Notes: generated by a model not told the origin, from the letters alone. A stretch of 7,060 bases of DNA from Eubacterium sp. (GCA_024681495.1 JAILAS010000035.1:1-7060); one strand, 5' to 3'. Shown: positions 1 to 6,064, numbered from the stretch's first letter. A program made the numbers and translations.

Positions 1-21
1 GGATCCGTTGCAATTTTTATA

Positions 22-783
22 CTATGATGCCCTTATGACATCCGCCATATCATAGAGGCCTTTGTCCTTACCTGCCAGGAACTTGGCCGCACTGACCGCG
101 CCCTTGGCGAAAATAGCCTTGGAGTAAGCCGTATGGGTAAACGTAATCACTTCGTCGGTTCCGGCGAAGATAACATCGTGCTCGCCGACAATAGTGCCGG
201 CCCTTACAGCGCTTATTCCCAGCTCCTTCTTGTCACGCTTGCGACGCACCTGACTCCTGTCGTATACGTACTCGAAAGCGTCTCCCGCAGCCTCGTTCAC
301 CGAGTCGGCCAGGGCTATGGCCGTACCCGAAGGCGCGTCGAGCTTTTGGTTGTGATGCTTCTCGACTATCTCCACGTCGAATCCCGCGGGGACGAAAACG
401 TCTGTGGCCTTCTTAAGAAGCTCCATGAGGGTATTGATACCCAGTGACATGTTCGCCGACCTCAAAATCGCGGTCTTTTGGGAAACCTCGTCGATGCGCG
501 CCACCTGCTCCTCAGAAAGTCCCGTGGTGCAGATAACCGCAGGCACGCCCCTGCTCTCCATGTAGTCGAGCAGCGCGTCCACCGCCGGAGCGCCGGAGAA
601 ATCGATTATAACATCCGCCTGCTCCTTCACATCCTCGAGGGACGAGTAAATCGTGTATCCGGGGCCTTCTCCGGCCTCAAGGGCCACACCGGCCACTATC
701 TCTATATCGGAATCCTCGCGGCATATGTCCGTCACAACGGCGCCCATATGTCCGGAAGCTCCGTGCATAATAGCTCTAATCAA
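22..783 (-). CDS. dapB: 4-hydroxy-tetrahydrodipicolinate reductase
   Basis: Cytosolic enzyme that reduces the DapA product to tetrahydrodipicolinate with NAD(P)H, the second dedicated step toward diaminopimelate and lysine. The 253-residue reading has the N-terminal Rossmann motif HGASGHMG (residues 7-14), then DFSGAP (61-66), CTTG (85-88), and the catalytic/substrate block HHNQKLDAPSGTA (143-155), where His143, His144 and Lys147 match the known catalytic His and Lys of the family. Length is near the usual 240-270. The start is a TTG: an AGGAG at 792-796 lies 8 bases from TTG 783-781, giving MIRAIMHG, the normal family beginning. A TTG two codons upstream (789) is also in frame but only 2 bases from the AGGAG. 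dapA ends 29 bases upstream with no promoter or terminator between, so the two are co-transcribed. The stop is TAG at 24-22; the 21 bases after it are too few to show a terminator. Confidence 0.96.
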   Translation of the reverse strand: MIRAIMHGASGHMGAVVTDICREDSDIEIVAGVALEAGEGPGYTIYSSLEDVKEQADVIIDFSGAPAVDALLDYMESRGVPAVICTTGLSEEQVARIDEVSQKTAILRSANMSLGINTLMELLKKATDVFVPAGFDVEIVEKHHNQKLDAPSGTAIALADSVNEAAGDAFEYVYDRSQVRRKRDKKELGISAVRAGTIVGEHDVIFAGTDEVITFTHTAYSKAIFAKGAVSAAKFLAGKDKGLYDMADVIRAS

Positions 784-796
784 TGCCAAATCTCCT
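781..796 (-). promoter_or_regulatory. dapB ribosome binding site with TTG start
   Basis: On the minus strand AGGAG (796-792) is followed by 8 bases and then TTG (783-781). The first ATG in this frame lies inside the first beta strand of the Rossmann fold and cannot be the start. Initiation at a TTG therefore seems certain, and the 783 TTG fits the spacing better than the one at 789. Confidence 0.75.
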
Positions 797-812
797 ATTT
801 AAAAACTACTTG

Positions 813-1703
813 TTACTTAACCTCGATGCCGAACTTCTTCATCTCCTCGATGAGCTTGCGGCCGTTGGCCTCCTCGATTTCGGTGAGGGGCGCCCTGAGG
901 TGCCCTGCGTTAAAGCCCATCGCATTCACGGCGTGCTTAACGGGGATGGGGTTAACCTCCGAGAAGAGCGCGTGGATGAGGGGCATAGCCTTGAGCTGAA
1001 TCTCAGATGCCTTCTTCACGTCACCGTTCAGGAACGAAGCCACCATCTCATGGGTCTGACGGGGAGCGACGTTGGCGAGTACGGAAATCACGCCGATGCC
1101 TCCGATGGACAGCATGGGTACTACCATGTCGTCGTTTCCGGAGTACAGCTCGCAGTCGCCGTTGGTATAGTGCATGAGGTCGGCCGCGTAGGTGATGTCA
1201 CCGGTTGCGTCCTTCATGCCGACAATATTGTCCACTTCCTTAATGAGCTCGGCGGCGGTGTCTGCGTTTACCTTGCAGCCCGTGCGGCTGGGCACATTGT
1301 ACACGATAACGGGTACATTGATGGACTTGGCCACCTCGGTGTAGTGAACCTTAAGGCCCTTCTGAGTGGCCTTGTTATAGTAGGGTGTAACCACGAGAAC
1401 CGCGTCTGCGCCGAAGGAGTCCGCCTCCTTGGAGAGAACTACCGCGTCGGCCGTGCAGTTCGAGCCTGTTCCGGCGATTACGGGCACGCGCTTCTTCGCC
1501 ATAGCAACCGCCTGCCTGATGCACTCGGCATGCTCCTCCATGGTGAGCGTGGAGCCCTCTCCGGTGGTGCCTACGATAACGATGGCGTCGGTGCCATTGT
1601 CACAATGCCAGTCAATAAGTCTCTGAAGCTCGTCAAAATCTACGTTGTCATCTTTGTCAAAAGGTGTCACGATAGCGACACCGGAACCCTTGAAAATCGA
1701 CAT
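813..1703 (-). CDS. dapA: 4-hydroxy-tetrahydrodipicolinate synthase
   Basis: Condenses pyruvate with aspartate semialdehyde, the entry to the diaminopimelate/lysine branch; cytosolic TIM-barrel lyase, normally tetrameric. The 296-residue protein shows GTTGE (45-49, Thr46 and Thr47 of the proton relay), VTPYYNK with Tyr109, VYNVPSRTG with Tyr135 and Arg140, and GMKDATGD with Lys164 as the Schiff-base lysine. Length is typical (about 290-300). The start at 1703 has a textbook AAGGAG (1715-1710) 6 bases upstream. A longer reading from ATG 1739 adds 12 charged residues, has no Shine-Dalgarno and is not favoured. Aligned by eye to the E. coli enzyme, the lysine-contacting His53 is Met55 and Ser48 is Gly50, while Asn80, His56 and Tyr106 have counterparts. 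Weak feedback by lysine is an inference from that. First gene of the dapA-dapB operon. Confidence 0.97.
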   Translation of the reverse strand: MSIFKGSGVAIVTPFDKDDNVDFDELQRLIDWHCDNGTDAIVIVGTTGEGSTLTMEEHAECIRQAVAMAKKRVPVIAGTGSNCTADAVVLSKEADSFGADAVLVVTPYYNKATQKGLKVHYTEVAKSINVPVIVYNVPSRTGCKVNADTAAELIKEVDNIVGMKDATGDITYAADLMHYTNGDCELYSGNDDMVVPMLSIGGIGVISVLANVAPRQTHEMVASFLNGDVKKASEIQLKAMPLIHALFSEVNPIPVKHAVNAMGFNAGHLRAPLTEIEEANGRKLIEEMKKFGIEVK

Positions 1704-1724
1704 GTCTTTCTCCTTATTTCTCTC

Positions 1725-1738
1725 TGTCATAGTTGACA
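1725..1738 (-). other. Small hairpin in the dapA leader, proximal to the RBS
   Basis: TGTCA (1738-1734 on the minus strand) and TGACA (1729-1725) can form a 5-bp stem with a 4-base loop, 9 bases before the AAGGAG of dapA. It is too weak to be decisive alone, but it lies between the first leader hairpin and the ribosome binding site. Confidence 0.35.
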
Positions 1739-1750
1739 TAAAACCAATAG

Positions 1751-1767
1751 GGTGTCACGGGGACACC
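1751..1767 (-). promoter_or_regulatory. Inverted repeat / 5' hairpin of the dapA transcript
   Basis: GGTGTC and GACACC form a perfect 6-bp inverted repeat around a 5-base loop (1757-1761). Given the predicted start of transcription near 1770, this is either a hairpin in the first 20 bases of the mRNA or a DNA operator at the start site. It has no T-run after it, so it is not an intrinsic terminator. The leader is about 66 bases, much shorter than a lysine riboswitch. Confidence 0.5.
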
Positions 1768-1776
1768 TACCGTCTG

Positions 1777-1806
1777 ATATTACCACAAATCCCGTAGAAT
1801 TGCCAA
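1777..1806 (-). promoter_or_regulatory. Putative promoter of dapA-dapB
   Basis: On the minus strand a -35 box TTGGCA (1806-1801, five of six matches) is followed by 18 bases and an extended -10, TGGTAATAT, with its hexamer at 1782-1777. Predicted start of transcription is about 1770. Confidence 0.6.
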
Positions 1807-1831
1807 TAAAACGGATGTATACATTATTTGC

Positions 1832-1848
1832 CGCCCCGTTCCGGGGCG
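1832..1848 (-). terminator. Possible weak terminator after typA
   Basis: A perfect 7-bp GC stem (CGCCCCG / CGGGGCG) with a 3-base loop lies 47 bases past the typA stop. The minus-strand bases after it are GCAAATAATG, with no real U-tract. It may pause or weakly terminate transcription, or only protect the 3' end. Some read-through from typA into dapA is possible. Confidence 0.4.
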
Positions 1849-1895
1849 CAATATGCCACCCCGCCGGGTCTGGTTTACATAATCCAGTCCGCCTG

Positions 1896-3737
1896 TCAGC
1901 CCTCGTTCTTGCGGATCTTCGACCTCTTCCTGAGGGTGGGATCGAGGATCTTCTTACGGATTCTGAGGCTCTCGGGAGTGACCTCGAGGAGCTCGTCGTT
2001 GTCGAGGAACTCCAGGCACTGCTCGAGGCTCATCTCCTTCTTCGGGGTGAGCGTGAGCGCCTCGTCGGAGCCCGAAGCACGCGTGTTGGTGAGGTGCTTC
2101 TTCTTGCAGACGTTAATCTCTATGTCCTCGGGCTTGGCGCTCTGTCCGATGACCATTCCGGAGTAGACCTTCTCGCCCGGTCCGATGAAGAGCGCGCCCC
2201 TCTCCTGCGCGATAAACAGTCCGTAGGTCACGGACTCGCCGCTCTCGAACGCTATGAGCGATCCCTGCGAGCGGAAGTTGATGTCGCCCTTGTAGAGGTC
2301 GTATCCGTCGAACTGCGTGTTCATGATGCCGTTACCCTTGGTGTCGGTCATGAACATGCCCCTGTAGCCGATGAGGCCCCTGGCGGGAATGCGGAACTGA
2401 ATCCTCTGGTAGCCGCCGTTGCCGACTCCCATGTTGAGCAGCTCGCCCTTCCTGGAGGAGAGCTCCTGGATGACTGCGCCAGAGAACTCGTCGGGAACGT
2501 CGATGTAGCACATCTCCATGGGCTCGGTCTTCTTGCCGTTCTCGTCTGTGGAGTAGAGCACCTCGGCCTTGCTGACCGCGAACTCATACCCCTCGCGGCG
2601 CATGTTCTCGATGAGCACCGAAAGATGCAGCTCGCCGCGTCCGGACACCTTGAGGCAGTCCGGGCTGTCGGTCTCCTCGACCCTGAGCGAAACGTCGGTG
2701 TTGAGCTCCCTGAACAGCCTGTCCCTGATGTGGCGGCTGGTCACGAACTTGCCCTCCTGGCCGGCCAGGGGCGAGTCGTTTACGACGAAGTTCATGGAGA
2801 TAGTGGGCTCGGAAATCTTCTGGAACTCGATGGCCACGGGGTCAGCGTCGAGCCCGCAGATCGTATCTCCGATGTGGATGTCCGAAATACCCGATATGGC
2901 GACAATGGAGCCCACCGTAGCCTCATCGACATCCACCCTGTTGAGCCCGTCGAACTCGTAGAGCTTGGTGATGCGCACCTTCTGGCTCTTTTCGGGGTCG
3001 TGGTAGTTCACCACCACGGCCTCCTGGTTCACCTTGAGGGAGCCGTTGTCGATCTTGCCTACGCCAATCCTGCCCACGTACTCGTTGTAATCTATGGTGG
3101 AGATGAGCACCTGGGTGTTGGCCTCGGGATCGCCCTCGGGGGCGGGTATATAGTCGATAATGGTCTCGAAGAGGTCGACCATGTCTTCCTTCCAGTCCTT
3201 CGGATTTATCTTCGCCCAGCCGCCCTTCGCGGACGCATAGATGAAGGGACAGTCGAGCTGCTCGTCGGAGGCCTCGAGGTCCATGAGGAGCTCGAGAGTC
3301 TCGTCTACCACCTCCTTGGGGCGCGCCTCGGGGCGGTCCACCTTGTTGATGCAGCAGATTACGGGCAGATCCAGCGCCAGCGCCTTCTGGAGCACGAACT
3401 TGGTCTGGGGCATGGGACCCTCGAAGGCGTCCACCACCAGAACCACTCCGTTAACCATCTTGAGCACTCGCTCGACCTCACCGCCGAAGTCCGCGTGTCC
3501 CGGCGTGTCGACGATGTTGATCTTAACGCCCTTGTACGTAACGGCCGTATTCTTCGAGAGGATGGTGATTCCCCTCTCCCTCTCGATGTCGTTCGAGTCC
3601 ATGACCCTCTCGGCCACTTCCTGGTTCTCGCGGAACGCGCCTGACTGCTTCAAAAGCTCGTCGACCAGCGTGGTCTTACCGTGGTCTACGTGGGCGATTA
3701 TGGCTATATTTCGAATATCTTCCCTTTTCGTTATCAT
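1896..3737 (-). CDS. typA: Translational GTPase TypA/BipA
   Basis: Ribosome-associated GTPase of the EF-G/LepA class, linked in other bacteria to 50S assembly and growth under cold or stress. At 613 residues it is full length (family about 605-615). All G motifs are present: G1 AHVDHGKT (15-22), G2 RGITI (55-59), G3 DTPGH (77-81), G4 NKVD (131-134), G5 SAK (169-171). These are followed by an EF-Tu-like domain 2 (roughly 200-300), two EF-G-like alpha/beta domains and the TypA-specific C-terminal part that includes the RIPARGLIGYRG region and ends in a basic tail. The ATG at 3737 has AGAGG (3750-3746) 8 bases upstream. The gene has its own promoter and follows the strong terminator of the AbfD-family gene, so it appears monocistronic. 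Codon choice (CTC, GAG, AGG, GCC) differs from that upstream gene. Confidence 0.97.
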   Translation of the reverse strand: MITKREDIRNIAIIAHVDHGKTTLVDELLKQSGAFRENQEVAERVMDSNDIERERGITILSKNTAVTYKGVKINIVDTPGHADFGGEVERVLKMVNGVVLVVDAFEGPMPQTKFVLQKALALDLPVICCINKVDRPEARPKEVVDETLELLMDLEASDEQLDCPFIYASAKGGWAKINPKDWKEDMVDLFETIIDYIPAPEGDPEANTQVLISTIDYNEYVGRIGVGKIDNGSLKVNQEAVVVNYHDPEKSQKVRITKLYEFDGLNRVDVDEATVGSIVAISGISDIHIGDTICGLDADPVAIEFQKISEPTISMNFVVNDSPLAGQEGKFVTSRHIRDRLFRELNTDVSLRVEETDSPDCLKVSGRGELHLSVLIENMRREGYEFAVSKAEVLYSTDENGKKTEPMEMCYIDVPDEFSGAVIQELSSRKGELLNMGVGNGGYQRIQFRIPARGLIGYRGMFMTDTKGNGIMNTQFDGYDLYKGDINFRSQGSLIAFESGESVTYGLFIAQERGALFIGPGEKVYSGMVIGQSAKPEDIEINVCKKKHLTNTRASGSDEALTLTPKKEMSLEQCLEFLDNDELLEVTPESLRIRKKILDPTLRKRSKIRKNEG

Positions 3738-3781
3738 AAATAAAACCTCTTATTAACAAAAGAATTTTTCGCAGCCTTTCT

Positions 3782-3810
3782 ATTATATGCCTCAATATGT
3801 CAAAACGCAA
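3782..3810 (-). promoter_or_regulatory. Putative promoter of typA
   Basis: A perfect -10 TATAAT (3787-3782) has TTGCGT (3810-3805) 17 bases upstream, a partial -35. Predicted start of transcription is near 3775, giving a short leader of about 37 bases. A perfect TTGACA also occurs at 3803-3798, but only 10 bases from the -10. Confidence 0.6.
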
Positions 3811-3823
3811 GCGCAGGTCCGTC

Positions 3824-3857
3824 AAAAAAACAACCCACCCCGTAAAGGGATGGGCTG
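3824..3857 (-). terminator. Intrinsic terminator of the AbfD-family gene
   Basis: In the minus-strand RNA, CAGCCCAUCCC (3857-3847) pairs with GGGGUGGGUUG (3841-3831): 11 pairs including two G-U, loop of 5. A run of seven U (3830-3824) follows directly. It begins about 40 bases after the stop codon, in the expected direction, and lies just upstream of the typA promoter. Confidence 0.93.
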
Positions 3858-3897
3858 TATATGTTTGAATGACAATACTTTCCGTATGGAACAGAAA

Positions 3898-5493
3898 TTA
3901 TTTCTTCTTTGCAGCGTCGAAACGAGCCAGCATGGAACGGGGTGAAGCATAAGCACGCTCGTATCTGGGGCACTTCTCGTATCCGGGAATACCTGCGAGA
4001 TACTTCGCGATCTTCTTCAGCTCGTTCAGGTCGTAACGGCTCATGAGGGTAATCTCCTCCATAAGAGGTGAACCACCGCCGTGTACACCTGCAACTGCCT
4101 GAGCAGCCTCGAATGCGTCGCAGAGCTTGTTCTCCATCATACGCATTACGCGGTGAGTGTTCTCGGTAGACCACTCGGGGTTACGCTGGATGTACTTGTT
4201 GCAAAGCTCTGCAGTCTCGGGAGCGAAGAAGCTCTCCTCGGTAGGCAGAGATGCGCAGATACCGCCGGTAAGGTCTGCCATGGTCTCATACTCGTGATAG
4301 ATGTTGTGACCTGCCAGACGACGGCCTGCGTTGGTAAGGATCTCATCGGGTACCCACTGTCCACTGGGGAACTCCTGAGCACGATGTCCTGCCTGCTGAC
4401 CTGCAGCGTATACAAGCTCGGCAGTCTGGATGATATCGCAAAGCTTGGAACGTACGTGAGACTCCTTAGCGATGTCATTTACCTCAGCAACGAGAGCTGC
4501 CTGGGAAGCGATAACCTCGGAAACAGCGGTCTTGCAGCCGGTGTAAGAATGACGATGATAGTGAGCAAACATAAGAGCAAGGTAACCTGCGAAACGACAT
4601 ACACCCTCGTTGTCACGACCGCACATGAATACACGATCATAGGGAACGAAGCAGTCATCGAAGATGGTAAGAGACTCAACATCACCGATCCTTGCGAAGG
4701 GAGCGTCAAGGTTGGTTCTCTTATGATGAAGTCCGGGAAGAGCCATGAGCTTAACACCATCCCAGTCAGCGGGAAGAGCGAATGCTACTGCGTAGTCCCT
4801 GTCCTCTTCGTCCATGAACTTCGTGGGGTTAACGATGATCTCATCTACGTAAGGTGCGTTGGAGTTACAAATCTTAGCTCCGCGAACCTTAATACCCTTG
4901 CAGGGCTTACCGTCTACGCCGATACCGTCTACATCAGTCTCGAGAACGTGTACGAACTGATCGGGATCCGGCTGCTGGTGAGCTCTCTTATACTTCTTAT
5001 TACGAGAACCCTTAACGTCGGTCTGTGCGCAGTTAGCCACGAGATCGTACTCCTGAAGGTACTCGATGTACTTCTTAAGTCTCTGGTGATACTCGGTACC
5101 GCAAGCCTCATCGCAGTCATAGGTTACAGAGTAAAGAGCATTGATAGCGTCAGTACCCATGCAACGCTGCATGCAGCCACCCACTCTGTGGCAGATGAGA
5201 CGGGTCATGAGCTGCTTGGTCAAAAGATCTTCCTTGGACTGGTTGATGTGGCAGCATCTGTTGTGCTTCTTTCCGTTGCCATCATCGATAACACAGACGT
5301 CAGCATACTCAGGATCGTTAGCTGTGTCAAAGCACTGCTTCATAACGTAAGCACCGCCCTTTACCCAGTCGGCGAGATCCCTCTCTGCGCCCTGCTTTCC
5401 ATTGGAACGATCAATCTTTTTTCCGTGAAGATAAACGTTCGGCTTCATCTTCAGCAGTCTTTCTTTGTACTGTTCGTAAGTTCCGATTGCCAT
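3898..5493 (-). CDS. 4-hydroxybutyryl-CoA dehydratase / vinylacetyl-CoA isomerase (AbfD) family protein
   Basis: A 531-residue member of the FAD-binding family (acyl-CoA dehydrogenase-like fold, also containing HpaB hydroxylases) that includes AbfD, which dehydrates 4-hydroxybutyryl-CoA to crotonyl-CoA in clostridia. Unlike HpaB it keeps all [4Fe-4S] ligands of AbfD: Cys107 and Cys111 in CMQRC, and His313 and Cys320 in HRHSYTGC. Also kept are counterparts of Gln101 (Gln109), Glu257 (Glu273), Tyr296 (Tyr317) and Lys300 (Lys321). By recalled alignment to the C. aminobutyricum enzyme (490 residues), Thr190 becomes Ser211 and Glu455 becomes Ala468 (before HGGGSP, 471-476). It has a C-terminal extension of about 30 residues and 21 cysteines. 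Start: AAGGAGG (5507-5501) 7 bases before ATG. Own promoter and terminator; no CoA-transferase, dehydrogenase or other 4-hydroxybutyrate gene is nearby. Family is certain; the exact substrate is not. An oxygenase role is unlikely given the cluster ligands. Confidence 0.88.
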   Translation of the reverse strand: MAIGTYEQYKERLLKMKPNVYLHGKKIDRSNGKQGAERDLADWVKGGAYVMKQCFDTANDPEYADVCVIDDGNGKKHNRCCHINQSKEDLLTKQLMTRLICHRVGGCMQRCMGTDAINALYSVTYDCDEACGTEYHQRLKKYIEYLQEYDLVANCAQTDVKGSRNKKYKRAHQQPDPDQFVHVLETDVDGIGVDGKPCKGIKVRGAKICNSNAPYVDEIIVNPTKFMDEEDRDYAVAFALPADWDGVKLMALPGLHHKRTNLDAPFARIGDVESLTIFDDCFVPYDRVFMCGRDNEGVCRFAGYLALMFAHYHRHSYTGCKTAVSEVIASQAALVAEVNDIAKESHVRSKLCDIIQTAELVYAAGQQAGHRAQEFPSGQWVPDEILTNAGRRLAGHNIYHEYETMADLTGGICASLPTEESFFAPETAELCNKYIQRNPEWSTENTHRVMRMMENKLCDAFEAAQAVAGVHGGGSPLMEEITLMSRYDLNELKKIAKYLAGIPGYEKCPRYERAYASPRSMLARFDAAKKK

Positions 5494-5534
5494 TGTGTGA
5501 CCTCCTTAATAAATAGGTTGGATTGGGGGATACG

Positions 5535-5556
5535 GTCTCATGCAAAAGCATGAAAC
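5535..5556 (-). promoter_or_regulatory. Leader hairpin of the AbfD-family mRNA
   Basis: In the minus-strand RNA GUUUCAUGC (5556-5548) pairs with GCAUGAGAC (5543-5535), 9 pairs with one U-G, closing a UUUU loop. It sits in the middle of the predicted leader of about 80 bases, just after a run of seven T (5565-5559 region), and no U-tract follows it. It could stabilise the 5' end or take part in regulation; the sequence alone does not say which. Confidence 0.55.
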
Positions 5557-5580
5557 TCCAAAAAAAGCGTATCTATAAAC

Positions 5581-5608
5581 ATTATAACGTTTCACAATGG
5601 GATTTCAA
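5581..5608 (-). promoter_or_regulatory. Putative promoter of the AbfD-family gene
   Basis: TTGAAA (5608-5603, five of six) and a perfect TATAAT (5586-5581) are separated by 16 bases. Start of transcription is predicted near 5574. The promoter lies just past the rpmF terminator, so the gene is an independent unit. Confidence 0.75.
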
Positions 5609-5634
5609 CCTCTAATTTTTATTATTGGAACACG

Positions 5635-5662
5635 AAAAAAGGACCGCCATACGGCGATCCTT
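5635..5662 (-). terminator. Intrinsic terminator of rpmF
   Basis: AAGGAUCGCC (5662-5653) pairs with GGCGGUCCUU (5648-5639), 10 pairs with one U-G, loop GUAU, running into a U-tract that ends at 5635. It starts 12 bases after the rpmF stop. Confidence 0.93.
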
Positions 5663-5674
5663 AACATTCAAAAA

Positions 5675-5854
5675 TTAGTCCTGGGCAATGATCTCCTTCT
5701 TATTGTAGGAGCCGCAGTTCTTGCATACGCGGTGGGGAACCATAAGCTCGCCGCACTTGCTGCACTTAACCAGGGTAGGAGCCTTCATCTTCCAGTTAGC
5801 TCTCCTTCTGTCTCTTCTTCCTTTGGAAGATTTGTTCTTAGGGCAGATTGACAT
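5675..5854 (-). CDS. rpmF: 50S ribosomal protein L32
   Basis: Structural protein of the large ribosomal subunit. The 59-residue reading begins MSICPKNKSSKGRRDRRRAN, a basic, Arg/Lys-rich N-terminus typical of L32, followed by the WKMKAPTLV segment (21-29). A four-cysteine zinc ribbon comes next: CSKC (31-34) and CKNC (44-47), around HRV. Length matches the family (about 56-60). The ATG at 5854 has AAGGAGG (5869-5863) 8 bases upstream. It has its own perfect consensus promoter and its own terminator. In many Firmicutes rpmF follows a yceD (DUF177) gene and precedes plsX or fapR; none of these is here. Position 2 of the ribbon-bearing protein and the intact cysteines suggest the zinc-binding (C+) form. 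Confidence 0.97.
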   Translation of the reverse strand: MSICPKNKSSKGRRDRRRANWKMKAPTLVKCSKCGELMVPHRVCKNCGSYNKKEIIAQD

Positions 5855-5915
5855 TGATTACACCTCCTTCACACACGGTAATGATATATATGTGAATGAA
5901 TCATATACATAGTCT

Positions 5916-5928
5916 TGCGAATTTCGCA
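5916..5928 (-). promoter_or_regulatory. Palindrome at the rpmF transcription start
   Basis: TGCGA-ATT-TCGCA is a perfect inverted repeat placed at about +1 to +14 of the predicted rpmF transcript. It could be a protein-binding operator or a very small 5' hairpin. The 9-mer TGCGAATTT recurs at 6021-6029 in the same divergent region. Confidence 0.35.
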
Positions 5929-5935
5929 CTAAGCT

Positions 5936-5964
5936 ATTATATCGGTGCTCACGCTTATTGTCAA
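5936..5964 (-). promoter_or_regulatory. Consensus promoter of rpmF
   Basis: TTGACA (5964-5959) and TATAAT (5941-5936) are separated by exactly 17 bases, a perfect match to the vegetative consensus. Predicted start near 5929, leader about 75 bases. Strong expression fits a ribosomal protein gene. Confidence 0.9.
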
Positions 5965-6064
5965 TCACTTTTTTGACATTTGACGGGCTTTTTATGTCCC
6001 CGCGCGAATCCGCCCTGCACTGCGAATTTTCGGCGGTCGTTTCGCCCTCCCCCCGGCGGTTCCG

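Noticed and set aside
1..6. GGATCC (BamHI site) exactly at the window start
   Set aside because: It may mean a cloned fragment, but the same site occurs twice more inside the window and nothing else suggests a vector or a junction.
783..1736. A 317-codon open frame on the plus strand opposite dapA
   Set aside because: Antisense shadow of dapA, which has its catalytic residues intact on the minus strand.
1704..1739. Twelve-residue N-terminal extension of DapA from ATG 1739
   Set aside because: No Shine-Dalgarno precedes it, and its own sequence contains the AAGGAG used by the start at 1703.
1752..3644. A 630-codon open frame on the plus strand opposite typA
   Set aside because: It is fully antisense to a gene with all GTPase motifs, has no ribosome binding site, and its translation has no recognisable domain. 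Such long antisense frames arise from the strong codon bias of typA.
3782..3803. Perfect TTGACA and TATAAT before typA
   Set aside because: They are only 10 bases apart and cannot act together; the -10 more likely works with TTGCGT at 17 bases.
4081..5553. A 490-codon open frame on the plus strand opposite the AbfD-family gene
   Set aside because: It mirrors the codon pattern of the real gene, starts without a Shine-Dalgarno, and shows no domain. The minus-strand protein has all four cluster ligands.
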